A DNA stretch of 54,526 nucleotides from an uncultured Amylibacter sp. (GCA_905182285.1 CAJJAY010000009.1:1-54526); one strand, 5' to 3'; positions 1 to 9,017 are shown, numbered from the stretch's first letter. Numbers and translations: made by a program. Notes: generated by a model from the sequence alone, not told the origin.

Positions 1-147
1 CCCTGCTGCATGCCAAGATGAACCACTTGTTAATTCAGATCTTTCAATAAGGACAATGTCTTTCCAACCAGCTTTAGCTAAGTGAAACAATACAGAGCAG
101 CCAACTACTCCTCCTCCAATAACTACAACTTTAGCATGAGTAATCAT
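1..147 (-). CDS. FAD-dependent oxidoreductase, dimethylglycine/sarcosine dehydrogenase-like, N-terminal fragment
   Basis: This is the first 49 codons of a gene that continues past the left edge of the window; the ATG is at 147 on the minus strand. The translation begins [19 protein letters not shown] and continues to an acidic residue (IERSE) and a [10 protein letters not shown] segment. The GxGxxG dinucleotide fold followed by SGSSWHAAG is characteristic of the DAO-fold flavoproteins related to dimethylglycine and sarcosine dehydrogenases, in which the His near the SSWHAAG motif is typically the covalent FAD site. Family members oxidatively demethylate N-methylglycines and often carry a C-terminal GcvT-like folate domain, which would lie outside this window. 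The substrate cannot be decided from 49 residues. Confidence 0.8.
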   Translation of the reverse strand, partial: MITHAKVVVIGGGVVGCSVLFHLAKAGWKDIVLIERSELTSGSSWHAAG

Positions 148-223
148 CAGTTAATACTTTCCAGATATTAATTTATTAGTAATAAAAATTAAAATGAGTT
201 TAAAGATATCTGCATGTACATTA

Positions 224-240
224 ACGACATAAGATGTCGT
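224..240 (-). terminator. Short hairpin downstream of rfbA
   Basis: A perfect 7-bp inverted repeat, ACGACAT/ATGTCGT with a 3-nt loop, lies 8 nt beyond the rfbA stop codon. There is no strong T-tract on the minus strand, so it is a weak terminator or an RNA 3'-end stabiliser for the rfb operon rather than a classic intrinsic terminator. Confidence 0.35.
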
Positions 241-248
241 AACCTAAA

Positions 249-1118
249 TCAATCTATAGCTTTTAAATAATCACCATAAGCATTCTTAGAAAATTTTTCT
301 GAACGAATTTTGAGCTCTGATTTTGATATCCAATCATTTTCAAACGCTACAATATCAGGACTCCCAATTTGTAAGCCTTGGCGCTTTTGTAGTGTTTTAA
401 CAAAATTACCTGCATCTAATAAGCTTTCGTGTGTGCCAGTATCTAACCAAGCATAACCACGGTTCATCTTATTTATTGTAAGAGAATTATCATTTAAATA
501 ACTATTCAAAAGAGATGTTATTTCTAACTCTCCACGCTTTGAAGGCTTAAGGGCTTTTGCTCTCTTGGGCGCTGTCTCATCCAAGAAATATAAACCAACA
601 ACAGCATAATTCGATGGAGGTATTTTTGGTTTCTCAATAATTGATATTACATTATTGCTTTTATCAAATTCTACGACTCCATATCTTTCTGGATCTGAAA
701 CATGATATCCAAAAATACTTGCCCCAAAATCACTGTCATTTGCCTGCTTCAACAAATCACGAATTCCATCCCCATGAAATATGTTATCCCCTAATATTAG
801 TGCTGATTTGGATCCATTTAGAAAATCTTCAGCAAGAATAAATGCTTGCGCAAGTCCTTCAGGTTTTGGCTGAACTATAAAAGTAAGAGAAATGCCCCAT
901 TGAGAGCCATCACCTAATAATTCCATATATTGATTCTTATCATTTGGAGTTGTTATGATTGCAATTTCGCGTATTCCAGAAAGCATCAATATACTCAAAG
1001 GATAATAAACCATTGGCTTATCATATATTGGCAAAAGCTGTTTAGAGATCCCCATAGTAATAGGATATAGGCGTGTTCCGGTTCCACCTGCTAAAAGAAT
1101 ACCTTTACGTTTTTCCAT
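249..1118 (-). CDS. rfbA: Glucose-1-phosphate thymidylyltransferase
   Basis: The enzyme makes dTDP-glucose from dTTP and glucose 1-phosphate, the first step of dTDP-L-rhamnose synthesis in the cytoplasm. The 289-aa length is normal for RmlA. The nucleotide-binding signature GGTGTRLYPIT is near residue 11, KQLLPIYDKPMVYYP follows, and the metal-site LGDNIFHG and sugar-binding IIEKPKIPPSNYAVVGLY regions are present. It is the last gene of a minus-strand rfbC-rfbB-rfbD-rfbA operon and starts 8 bp after rfbD. An AGGAAT sequence sits just upstream of the ATG as ribosome-binding site. Nothing looks degraded. Confidence 0.96.
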   Translation of the reverse strand: MEKRKGILLAGGTGTRLYPITMGISKQLLPIYDKPMVYYPLSILMLSGIREIAIITTPNDKNQYMELLGDGSQWGISLTFIVQPKPEGLAQAFILAEDFLNGSKSALILGDNIFHGDGIRDLLKQANDSDFGASIFGYHVSDPERYGVVEFDKSNNVISIIEKPKIPPSNYAVVGLYFLDETAPKRAKALKPSKRGELEITSLLNSYLNDNSLTINKMNRGYAWLDTGTHESLLDAGNFVKTLQKRQGLQIGSPDIVAFENDWISKSELKIRSEKFSKNAYGDYLKAID

Positions 1119-1126
1119 TATAATTC

Positions 1127-1969
1127 CTATTTTAAATCTTCAAGTACAGTTGATAAGCTTTTACGCCAGTCAGGTTGTTTTATGCCATAATCTTTTTCTA
1201 AAGATGTACAATCTAAACGAGAGTTTAATGGTCGTTTTGCTCTTGTTAAAAAATCTTTAGACAAAATATGATTAATTTTTATTTTATTTTCTGTTTGAGA
1301 GAAAATTTCTGATGCAAATTCTGCCCAAGAAGAATTCGGCTTTCCCGAAAAATGATATATACCAGTTTTACCATTTCCTGCATAAAAATCAGATGCTATT
1401 TTCCAAAGTGTATCTGCGATATCTTTTGACCATGTTGGTCCGCCAATTTGATCTTTAACAATGCTTAGTTCTTGATTGTTTGAAGCAAGGCGCAACATGG
1501 TTTTAACAAAATTATTTCCATGAGACGAAAACACCCAAGATGTTCTTAAAATTACATATGGCCCAGCTGCTGCAATAACACCTTGCTCACCAATTAATTT
1601 AGACCGCCCATAAGTGTTTTGAGGGTTTGTCGCATCACCAATTTTCCAATTTAAATTCCCATTACCCTTAAATACATAATCAGTGGAAATATGTAAGAAT
1701 GGAATATCACGCTTTGCAGCAAGTTGCGCTATTTCAGTAACTGTAGTTCCATTAATTATATTGGCCAAGCGTACGTTATCTTCAGCCTGATCTACTGCAG
1801 TATATGCAACTGTATTTATTATTATATCTGCATCTGTAGATTGTATTATTTCAAGTACCTTTTTGTGATCTGTAAAATCAGCTGTATTTCGATCAATTGC
1901 CGTAACATTAGGTCTATCACAAAGCTCCCTAGCGACCTGCCCTGTTTTACCAAATAAAAGAACTTTCAT
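1127..1969 (-). CDS. rfbD: dTDP-4-dehydrorhamnose reductase
   Basis: NAD(P)H-dependent reductase for the last step of dTDP-L-rhamnose synthesis. It is an extended SDR with the N-terminal MKVLLFGKTGQVAREL dinucleotide-binding motif, ISTDYVFKG and the catalytic YGRSK (YxxxK) motif. The open frame extends 12 codons further upstream, into rfbB, but the family normally begins exactly at MKVLLFGKTGQ, so I place the start at 1969. This gives 280 aa and a 1-bp gap after the rfbB stop. It is part of the rfb operon and looks intact. Confidence 0.94.
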   Translation of the reverse strand: MKVLLFGKTGQVARELCDRPNVTAIDRNTADFTDHKKVLEIIQSTDADIIINTVAYTAVDQAEDNVRLANIINGTTVTEIAQLAAKRDIPFLHISTDYVFKGNGNLNWKIGDATNPQNTYGRSKLIGEQGVIAAAGPYVILRTSWVFSSHGNNFVKTMLRLASNNQELSIVKDQIGGPTWSKDIADTLWKIASDFYAGNGKTGIYHFSGKPNSSWAEFASEIFSQTENKIKINHILSKDFLTRAKRPLNSRLDCTSLEKDYGIKQPDWRKSLSTVLEDLK

Positions 1970-1970
1970 C

Positions 1971-3008
1971 TTATATTTTACCAAGCCGAGACCCGACACC
2001 TTCACGATCTTGCAAAGCTTTCCACCAGTCTTTATTTTCTAAATACCACAATACAGTTTTTCTTAGACCTTCATCTAGGGTTACTGATGGCTTCCAATTT
2101 AGTTCATTTATAATTCTTGAAGGATCGATTGCATATCTTTGATCATGGCCTGGTCGATCAGTTACAAATGTTATTTGATCTGCATATGGTGTTTTTTGAG
2201 GTTGTAAATTATCAAGAAGCACACAAATCTTTTGTACTAATTCTAAATTAGTCGCTTCATTTTTACCTCCAATATTATATGATCGCCCAATCTCACCATC
2301 CTTAATAACACTTAATAAAGCGTCTGCATGATCTTCAACATAAAGCCAATCACGGATATTATCTCCTGTGCCGTAAATTGGTATTTTCTCACCCGAAATA
2401 GCTTTTATAATTACAACAGGAATGAGTTTTTCTGGAAAATGAAATGGCCCATAATTATTCGAGCAATTAGTTAAAACAATAGGTAAACCATATGTTTCAT
2501 GCCAAGCGCGTACTAAATGATCAGATGATGCTTTAGAAGCAGAATAGGGGGATTTTGGATCATATGGAGTCTTTTCTGTAAACAACCCGGTTGCCCCTAA
2601 TGAGCCATAGACCTCATCTGTGGAAATATGGTGAAATCTAAAGCTTTCTGGCTGGCCCTCTTTTTTCCAAAAATGACGGGATGCTTCTAATATTTCATAT
2701 GTTCCAATAATATTTGTATAAATAAAAGTAGAGGGCGCATCTATGGATCTATCAACATGACTTTCTGCAGCTAAATGCATTATAGCATCTGGTTTAAATC
2801 TATTAAAACAATCAATTAAATCATCACGGTTGCACACATCAATTTTTTCAAAACTATAATTAGGATGATCACAAATTGAATCAAGACTTTCAAGACATGC
2901 CGCATAAGTCAATTTATCAATATTTTTTATAGTATGGCCTTCTTTGATAGCTTTTCTGACAACAGCTGATCCAATAAATCCAGCCCCGCCTGTAATTAAG
3001 ATTCTCAT
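1971..3008 (-). CDS. rfbB: dTDP-glucose 4,6-dehydratase
   Basis: NAD-dependent extended SDR that converts dTDP-glucose to dTDP-4-keto-6-deoxyglucose. The 345-aa length fits the family. Visible motifs are [16 protein letters not shown] at the N-terminus, [23 protein letters not shown], and the catalytic [10 protein letters not shown] (YxxxK). [14 protein letters not shown] near residue 285 is a strong RmlB signature. It overlaps the end of rfbC by 4 bp (ATGA type) and is followed directly by rfbD, so translation is probably coupled. Confidence 0.96.
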   Translation of the reverse strand: MRILITGGAGFIGSAVVRKAIKEGHTIKNIDKLTYAACLESLDSICDHPNYSFEKIDVCNRDDLIDCFNRFKPDAIMHLAAESHVDRSIDAPSTFIYTNIIGTYEILEASRHFWKKEGQPESFRFHHISTDEVYGSLGATGLFTEKTPYDPKSPYSASKASSDHLVRAWHETYGLPIVLTNCSNNYGPFHFPEKLIPVVIIKAISGEKIPIYGTGDNIRDWLYVEDHADALLSVIKDGEIGRSYNIGGKNEATNLELVQKICVLLDNLQPQKTPYADQITFVTDRPGHDQRYAIDPSRIINELNWKPSVTLDEGLRKTVLWYLENKDWWKALQDREGVGSRLGKI

Positions 3009-3574
3009 ATTTTATTCTCAAAAATAAAAGGGCTTTTAAAATCTTTAAATAAAGTGAGGTTTTTATCTTTTTGAGACAAGGTTATATTTGATGAATTTAT
3101 TCCCCAATTAACATTTAAATCTGGATCATTGTATTTTATGCCAGCCTCATGAATGGGAGAATAAAAATCAGAACATTTATAAAGTATTTCTGTATTATCT
3201 TCTAGAGTAATAAATCCATGTAAAAAACCCTTTGGAATTAATAATTGTTTACCATTTACTTTAGATAATAATATTGAAAACCATTCACCATATGTTGGAG
3301 AGCCATTTCTTATATCTACAACTACATCTGTAATACTTCCACTTAATACTCTTATTAATTTGTCCTGTGCAGCTGGTGGAGATTGAAAATGTAATCCCCG
3401 AACGGTATGCTTTGGTATTGATAGAGAATGATTGTCTTGTACAAATCGTATTCCTTTGGAAACAGCGTCTAAATGATTTTGATTCCAGGTTTCGCTAAAC
3501 CAACCACGATCATCCTCGAAACGTTTTGGCTCTATTATAAACACATCTTCTAATTTTGTTTTTTTACAGTACAT
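3005..3574 (-). CDS. rfbC: dTDP-4-dehydrorhamnose 3,5-epimerase
   Basis: Cupin-fold epimerase of the dTDP-L-rhamnose pathway, 189 aa, a normal length. Recognisable segments are [19 protein letters not shown], the substrate/catalytic region [19 protein letters not shown], and [16 protein letters not shown]. It is the first gene of the four-gene rfb operon, so the operon promoter should lie in the 86 bp between it and the enolase-superfamily gene. The C-terminal tail (after about residue 165) is Lys/Phe-rich and less conserved. The product supports rhamnose in a surface polysaccharide (inference). Confidence 0.94.
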   Translation of the reverse strand: MYCKKTKLEDVFIIEPKRFEDDRGWFSETWNQNHLDAVSKGIRFVQDNHSLSIPKHTVRGLHFQSPPAAQDKLIRVLSGSITDVVVDIRNGSPTYGEWFSILLSKVNGKQLLIPKGFLHGFITLEDNTEILYKCSDFYSPIHEAGIKYNDPDLNVNWGINSSNITLSQKDKNLTLFKDFKSPFIFENKI

Positions 3575-3660
3575 AAAAACTTCTTGATATAAATTAACAC
3601 TTCAACTGCTTTTAACATTAAAAGTATTGCCTTCAATGGTGTAAATAATAAAAACATACT

Positions 3661-4890
3661 TCAATCTACCGCCCCACCAGAAAATGCATTTCCATTTTTA
3701 TAATCGCAGGGAGCATTTTGCATTTCTAAATGTAGTTTATTTTCAACATATTTATTACTTCGTGCAATATTTTCATCAAATTCAATACCAAGACCAGCAG
3801 ATGTAGGGGCAATAATATATCCATCGTCCCATTGTATTTTATTTTTGATAAGTTCCCCAGAAAAACCACCTCCTGTTAAAATGGTTTCAGCCATTAAAAT
3901 ATTGGGGATGTTAACTGCTAATTGAATATTAGCTGCCCACTCAACTGGGCCAGCATATAAATGGGGTGCGATATGAGCATTATATACTTCAGCAATGGCT
4001 GCTATTTTTTTTGTCTCAAGTATACCTCCTGCGCGCCCAAGGGCTGGTTGTAGAATGCTTGCTGCTCCTTCCTTTAATACCTGCGCAAATTCATTTTTAG
4101 TACTTAAGCGTTCACCAGTGGCAACTGGTATACGTATTGAATTTGCAACTTTTGCCATTGATGAAACATTATCTGGTGGAACTGGCTCTTCGTACCAGAG
4201 TGGATCATAAGGCTCTAATGCTCGGCCTAACCGAATAGCACCAGCTGTTGAAAATTGACCATGAGTTCCAAATAATAAGTCAGCTTTCGTGCCAACAGCA
4301 TCTCGAATTGCTGCACACATTTTAACTGATAAATCGATATCAGTCATAGCAGGCATGTGGCCACCACGCACAGTATAAGGTCCTGCAGGATCAAATTTTA
4401 TTGCGGTGAACCCTATATTTACCATTGCTAAAGCAGACTCAGCTTGCATGTCAGGAGAAACCCAAAATTTTTCATTATCATGATGATCCATGGGATAAAG
4501 ATATGTATATGATCTTATTCGATCATTTATTTTTCCGCCTAAGAGGGCATAAACAGGCCTATCATGGGCTTTTCCTAAAATATCCCAACAAGCAATTTCT
4601 AATCCTGAAAATGCACCGATTACACTCAAATCAGGTCGTTGAGTGAACCCTGAAGAATAAGCACGACGAAACATCAATTCTACATTTTCAGGATTTTCGT
4701 TCATCATATGACGTTCAAAAACATCGTTAATTATATTTTCCATGGCCTTAGGGCCAACGGATGCTGAATAAATTTCACCATATCCGGTAATGCCATTATC
4801 GGTTGTTAATTTAACGAAGATAAAATAGCGGCCACCCCAGCCTGGTGGAGGATTTTTGACAATAAAAATTTCTAAATCTTTTAGTTTCAT
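3661..4890 (-). CDS. Enolase-superfamily (mandelate racemase/galactonate dehydratase-like) protein with altered active site
   Basis: The closest family I recognise is the sugar-acid dehydratases of the mandelate-racemase subgroup (DgoD-like), 409 aa. Aligning by eye to DgoD keeps the spacing exactly: G208 stands where the first metal ligand Asp should be (motif GTHGQ), H210 matches the DgoD His, E234 (YEEP) and E260 (TGER) are the two Glu ligands, and H310 (APHLY) is the strand-7 His. A283 (QPALGRAGG) replaces the Asp of the His-Asp dyad. Two canonical acidic residues are therefore missing. It is the last gene of the five-gene operon facing the RdhA-like gene, 39 bp after the DUF3726 gene. 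It may be a subfamily with a different chemistry or an acid-sugar dehydratase with rearranged ligands; the substrate is unknown. Confidence 0.85.
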   Translation of the reverse strand: MKLKDLEIFIVKNPPPGWGGRYFIFVKLTTDNGITGYGEIYSASVGPKAMENIINDVFERHMMNENPENVELMFRRAYSSGFTQRPDLSVIGAFSGLEIACWDILGKAHDRPVYALLGGKINDRIRSYTYLYPMDHHDNEKFWVSPDMQAESALAMVNIGFTAIKFDPAGPYTVRGGHMPAMTDIDLSVKMCAAIRDAVGTKADLLFGTHGQFSTAGAIRLGRALEPYDPLWYEEPVPPDNVSSMAKVANSIRIPVATGERLSTKNEFAQVLKEGAASILQPALGRAGGILETKKIAAIAEVYNAHIAPHLYAGPVEWAANIQLAVNIPNILMAETILTGGGFSGELIKNKIQWDDGYIIAPTSAGLGIEFDENIARSNKYVENKLHLEMQNAPCDYKNGNAFSGGAVD

Positions 4891-4929
4891 AAAAGTATTG
4901 AAGCACCTTTTATGAAAAAAAACAATTGT

Positions 4930-5343
4930 TTATCCGGCTCCACGTAAGCGAGATTCTTCGCTATCTGGAACATATGTTCGGTGAGCAAATTGTTTTATAA
5001 TTTCAGGTGCGTCATTAGGAAATTTAGGTTTTCTAATACTTAAATCACCACAAAGTGATTGAAAGATATAATGGCCTATTACTTCTCTATTACCTGCATT
5101 CTTTTTAGAGTCAGCGTAAAATGTGCCCAACGTTAACCCACACGGAACTAATATACTGGTATCTAATGGTTGTTTTTCTCCATCAGCATTTTTTAATATA
5201 GGTATCAATTCTTCGAAACCATCATACCCCAACCTATAAAGTTTGAGTGTTGCCATTGCAGCTTCTTCGGCCATTCCCCAAGAAAATCCAGCTCCACGGG
5301 TTGCTTTTTTTGCGTACGCAGTAATTTCAGATTCTGTTAACAA
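4930..5343 (-). CDS. DUF3726 family protein
   Basis: A 137-aa protein of the DUF3726 type, recognised from the N-terminal pattern LTESEITAYAKKATRGAG followed by FSWGMAEEAA. The family has no assigned biochemical function that I know of. I chose the TTG at 5343 because a GGAG ribosome-binding site lies 7 nt upstream and the family starts close to this point; a longer frame exists to another TTG at 5364. The chosen start overlaps the end of the 552-aa gene by 7 bp, so translation is probably coupled. Two Cys (in VPCGLTLG and SLCGDL) could matter. There is no signal peptide and no membrane segment. Its job in the cluster is unknown. Confidence 0.75.
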   Translation of the reverse strand: MLTESEITAYAKKATRGAGFSWGMAEEAAMATLKLYRLGYDGFEELIPILKNADGEKQPLDTSILVPCGLTLGTFYADSKKNAGNREVIGHYIFQSLCGDLSIRKPKFPNDAPEIIKQFAHRTYVPDSEESRLRGAG

Positions 5344-6995
5344 GCTTGGACTCCATAAGACCAATTATCTTCATCTGTTAACTCATTAGGAAATGGTGCA
5401 TCTTTAAACATACATATTCTTACCCATCTATCTGACCTTGGGTCAAATTTAGTAGCTCCAAAAAATGATAACTTACAACGCAACATATCAATTGGTAGCA
5501 TTTTACTATTTAGTAAGTTGTCGCGTATTTCTGAGTATGGAAATTTTTCACTCAACTGTATTCGTCTAACGATATGACGATGTGCAGGATGTGATAGTAA
5601 GTATTCAGCTAAAATTTGGTTACTTGTCAAATTTGAATATAATAATGAAATATCTCGCGCAATAGCTAAAGGTTGTTCAAGCTCAGAACCGTTTTCTTCA
5701 AAGCGTTCACCCAATCGGGGTTCAAGCTTTGACTCAGAAACGTACCAAAATCTTGCCTGATTTTTTTTTGTAGAATAATCGGTATCAAGAGCCCAAGCGT
5801 AATTAGTTTCAATTTGTTTTTTTAATTCGTCTGTTGTTTTAGTAGCATCTATTTTGAAATATTTAGCTTCATCAATATACATGCAGTCAGATAATTCATC
5901 TACTAGCTCAGAATAAGGTTCAAACAATGTTGAAACAATTTGTTCTTGTGTATCTTCTCCAACCGTATCCTTTGACCAAAGATAAAGAATATCCCAAGGA
6001 TAGTTTGCTTTGTCTAAGGTTTCAAATTTTAAAAGTGTCTTAGATAATTCGTTGCGAAGTTTTTCTATTTTAGGTTTTTGAATATTATGCTGACTTTTCC
6101 AATTCTGAGCGTTTTTTAAAGCGTTTGTTAGATGTCCTCGCATTTTATCAAATGTTACGTCTGGAACATCTTTTATGGCCCTTACACGTGCAAGGGCAGT
6201 TTCCCTTGCGTAAATCCACGTACTTAAAAGAGCGGGGTGATTAACTAAAAATGGTGCCATTCCCAATCCTGTTGAATTCCCAATCCCCATAGATCTACGT
6301 AATTCTGGATCTAATTTTACTGCACTATCCTTGCCTTTTTTAAATGCAACATGTTCTACTAAATCCATAACAAAGCATCTTATTAAATATACAGTTAACA
6401 TTTCTGCTTGAAACGGAGTGCGCATTTCTTTCCTATCGGAAATTTTTACTCTGTCAGATGCACCAAATTTACCAGATCCGTAAACAGCAGTCGTGCGCAT
6501 CAAATAGCCAACCTCATTTAGCTTCTTTAAGTCAGGCTGTTTTCCAGATGCTAAAGAATTCACAACATAATCCCATAATCTTACGGATCTGTTTGCTCTG
6601 GAAAGAGTAAGTTCACTTGTAGATATTCTACCAGCTTCTTGAAAGGGAACATTATTTTTAAGTCTAATAATATCCGCATCTGAGGGTACGCCATCATGTA
6701 GAGTAAATGTGCAATCCCAAGCTTCTGCAATTACGCGGTCAGATCGTGCTTCAGCAGGTAAGTCATGTGCAAAAGCTACTAATGAATAGCTGCGTTTTGG
6801 GCCATGGACACTATACACTGCGTGTCCAAAACCATCGTTATCTATATTCCAGTCTGGTTTATCAAATTGCCAATTTTCTGAAGCTAAACGACGTAATAAG
6901 ACACGCATAAAACTAATGCGGGATAGATGAAGGCTTCCCAGTCGAGATAATTTCATTACCTCTTCAGGCTCTCGTAGTTTTACTTGGGGTATCAT
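5337..6995 (-). CDS. Conserved-looking protein of unknown function, 552 aa
   Basis: I do not recognise this family. The product is a soluble, charged protein with no signal peptide and no obvious transmembrane segment. Notable pieces are an early DGFGHAVYSVHG segment (residues 54-65), AFAHDLPAEARSDRVIAEAWD (about 75-94), and a glycine-rich loop GIGNSTGLGMAPFLVNHP (237-254) followed by a Trp-Ile-Tyr helix. A charged, probably helical region covers about 290-330. The codon and base use match the neighbours. It overlaps the upstream M19 gene by 4 bp (ATGA) and the downstream DUF3726 gene by 7 bp, so it is made together with both and probably acts with them. Confidence 0.8.
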   Translation of the reverse strand: MIPQVKLREPEEVMKLSRLGSLHLSRISFMRVLLRRLASENWQFDKPDWNIDNDGFGHAVYSVHGPKRSYSLVAFAHDLPAEARSDRVIAEAWDCTFTLHDGVPSDADIIRLKNNVPFQEAGRISTSELTLSRANRSVRLWDYVVNSLASGKQPDLKKLNEVGYLMRTTAVYGSGKFGASDRVKISDRKEMRTPFQAEMLTVYLIRCFVMDLVEHVAFKKGKDSAVKLDPELRRSMGIGNSTGLGMAPFLVNHPALLSTWIYARETALARVRAIKDVPDVTFDKMRGHLTNALKNAQNWKSQHNIQKPKIEKLRNELSKTLLKFETLDKANYPWDILYLWSKDTVGEDTQEQIVSTLFEPYSELVDELSDCMYIDEAKYFKIDATKTTDELKKQIETNYAWALDTDYSTKKNQARFWYVSESKLEPRLGERFEENGSELEQPLAIARDISLLYSNLTSNQILAEYLLSHPAHRHIVRRIQLSEKFPYSEIRDNLLNSKMLPIDMLRCKLSFFGATKFDPRSDRWVRICMFKDAPFPNELTDEDNWSYGVQAC

Positions 6996-7975
6996 TTCAT
7001 ATCACCAAAGCTGTTATCAAAGAATTTTAACCAATTATTTCCCATAACTTTTGTTATTTCTGTTTTAGACATACCTATTATATTTAGCCCATTTGCAATA
7101 TTTGAAAAGTCCCTATTATCTTTGTACCACGAAGGCATAGGAGGAAATCCAGCATTTGATACAGATCCCTCACCAAAATCTATACCCTTTGTCCAGCGGC
7201 CAACCCTCATCCATTCAACAATACTATCTGGTTGATTTTGACACAAATCAGTTCCTATACCAATATTATCAATTCCCATAATATTAGCCGTATTAGCAAT
7301 CATTTCGCAGAAACTAGAAATAGTACAATCTGTTCCATTTTTTAGATGATGAGGATAGATGGAGAAGCCTAACATTCCACCTGAGTCAGCCAATTCTCGC
7401 ATGACTGTTGTTGATTTATTTCTAAGTGCTGCATGCCAATTGTGGGGATTGGCGTGGGTAATAGCTATTGGCCGCTGAGAATGCTCAATGGCATCTAGCG
7501 TAGATTTTTCTCCGGAATGACTCATATCAACAACCATACCAACACGATTCATTTCTGTGACAACTTCGCGCCCCATTCTAGTAAGTCCAGAATCATAACT
7601 TTCATAACAGCCTGTGGCTAATAAAGATTGGTTATTATATGTTAGCTGCATAAAACGTGCGCCAAGTTGATATAAAATTTGTACTAGTCCAATATCATCT
7701 TCAATTGGTGAAGGGTTTTGAAAGCCAAAGAAAATTGCTGTTCTATTTGTCTCTCTGGCTAAGCGAACATCATCTCCTGAGTTTCCATGAAATATTAAAT
7801 TTGGGAACATTTCGAACCAACGGTTCCATTGTTCCATATTTAAAATAGTTTCTCTAAAAGTCTCATGATAAGCTATGGTGACATGCACTGCATCAAGGCC
7901 ACCTTCTCTCATTTCCTTAAAAACGCTTTCAGACCAATTTGCATATTGCAAACAATCAATATGATAATTTGTCAT
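6992..7975 (-). CDS. Membrane-dipeptidase-like (peptidase M19) protein with Glu-to-Gln change
   Basis: Amidohydrolase-fold protein of the M19 (renal dipeptidase) family, 327 aa. The expected metal ligands H5 and D7 (NYHID, very close to the N-terminus), H153 (DMSH), H174 (ITHAN) and D243 (GIGTD) are present. The segment GFQNPSPIEDDIGLVQILYQLG aligns without gaps to the human IEGGHS...LYQLG segment, and the bridging metal ligand Glu is Gln at position 86. Dipeptide hydrolysis is therefore doubtful. There is no signal peptide, so it is cytoplasmic. It overlaps the Ldh-family gene and the 552-aa gene by 4 bp each. It may hydrolyse an amide or a lactone-like intermediate of the cluster's pathway (inference). 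Confidence 0.85.
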   Translation of the reverse strand: MTNYHIDCLQYANWSESVFKEMREGGLDAVHVTIAYHETFRETILNMEQWNRWFEMFPNLIFHGNSGDDVRLARETNRTAIFFGFQNPSPIEDDIGLVQILYQLGARFMQLTYNNQSLLATGCYESYDSGLTRMGREVVTEMNRVGMVVDMSHSGEKSTLDAIEHSQRPIAITHANPHNWHAALRNKSTTVMRELADSGGMLGFSIYPHHLKNGTDCTISSFCEMIANTANIMGIDNIGIGTDLCQNQPDSIVEWMRVGRWTKGIDFGEGSVSNAGFPPMPSWYKDNRDFSNIANGLNIIGMSKTEITKVMGNNWLKFFDNSFGDMK

Positions 7976-8970
7976 TTTGTTGGGCCTTTTGAAAGTTTAT
8001 TTAATTGATCGAGAATTTTTCTTTCGATTTTAACAAATTCTGGCATAATAAAATTTGAGCCAGGTAATCTTGTTCCTTCTTGTTCAGCAACTGCGTTAAT
8101 AATTCTGTCAATACGATCAAAAAAAGAATTCCCATGTGTGTTTGGGTCCAGAATTAAATAACATTGACCCAAATTATGAGGTTTTCCTTCTGGAAGTTTT
8201 AATCCTTTAACATCTAATGAATTTACAGAACCTGTGAAAGCAGCTGCCAAAACCTCTGTCATCAACCCAAAACCCCAACCCTTGTAGTCACCAGAAGACT
8301 TTAAGGATCCTTTAAGTGCTTTGTTTGGATCAGTTGTGTCATTTCCATTGCTATCAACAGCCCAACCTAATGGAATTGCTTCTCCAGCTGAAGCAGCCAT
8401 TGTTATTTTACCTAATGCAATTGCGGAAGTGCTTTGGTCAAATTGAAAAGCAATGTCACCATTCTTTGAAGGTATTGCCATTGCAATTGGATTTGTTCCT
8501 AATATAGCTTTATTGCCACCTGGAGGAGAGACAACAGCACTCGCATTAGTAAAGCCAATACCAATAAAGCCAGATTTAGCAATTTGTTCAGTAAAATATC
8601 CTAGAGATGTGCATGTATGAGAATGAGAAATTGCCAAAGAGCATGTGCCAGTTTTTACAGCTGTTTCTATTGTTAAAGGCATTGCGCGCTCAAAAGCTGC
8701 TTGAGCAAAACCAAATTTCGCATCAACATGAATAGATGCAGCTTTTGGTAGGGTTACAATTGGCTCAACTGTGCCATTTACTCTTCCAGTAATTAATTGA
8801 CTACAATAGCTTTCTAAATAGTATAAACCGCATATTAAATTACCTTTAGCCTCTGCTGTTCTAACCGCCCTTGCTACTGATTTAGCTATCCAAACCGAAG
8901 CACCATGGCTTGTTAAGGCTTTTTCTGTTAAAGCCTCAACCTCAGATAAATTAACTTCTATTTTTTCCAT
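7972..8970 (-). CDS. Malate/L-lactate dehydrogenase (Ldh) family oxidoreductase
   Basis: A 332-aa NAD(P)-dependent dehydrogenase of the family that includes ureidoglycolate, 2,3-diketogulonate and sulfolactate dehydrogenases; it is unrelated to classical Rossmann LDH. The typical segments are SHSHTCTSLGYFTEQIAKSG, GFTNASAVVSPPGG, LGTNPIAMAIP and KGWGFGLMTEVLAAAFTG. It is the first gene of the five-gene minus-strand operon; a candidate promoter lies at 9018-9046. It would oxidise a 2-hydroxy acid or reduce a 2-keto acid in the pathway; the substrate is unknown. Its start ATG follows an AAGG sequence 12 nt upstream, a rather distant ribosome-binding site. Confidence 0.88.
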   Translation of the reverse strand: MEKIEVNLSEVEALTEKALTSHGASVWIAKSVARAVRTAEAKGNLICGLYYLESYCSQLITGRVNGTVEPIVTLPKAASIHVDAKFGFAQAAFERAMPLTIETAVKTGTCSLAISHSHTCTSLGYFTEQIAKSGFIGIGFTNASAVVSPPGGNKAILGTNPIAMAIPSKNGDIAFQFDQSTSAIALGKITMAASAGEAIPLGWAVDSNGNDTTDPNKALKGSLKSSGDYKGWGFGLMTEVLAAAFTGSVNSLDVKGLKLPEGKPHNLGQCYLILDPNTHGNSFFDRIDRIINAVAEQEGTRLPGSNFIMPEFVKIERKILDQLNKLSKGPTK

Positions 8971-9017
8971 TAAAGTATTTTGCCTTAAATAAAATTTTAT
9001 GTCTTCAAAAAAACGAC

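Noticed and set aside
3550-3618. 22-codon minus-strand frame (MLKAVEVLIYIKKF...) overlapping the rfbC start
   Set aside because: It has a GGC-containing upstream string but no good ribosome-binding site and no recognisable peptide; kept only as part of a low-interest motif note.
5344-5364. Longer start for the DUF3726 gene (TTG at 5364)
   Set aside because: The TTG at 5343 has a better placed GGAG site and agrees with the usual N-terminus of the family.
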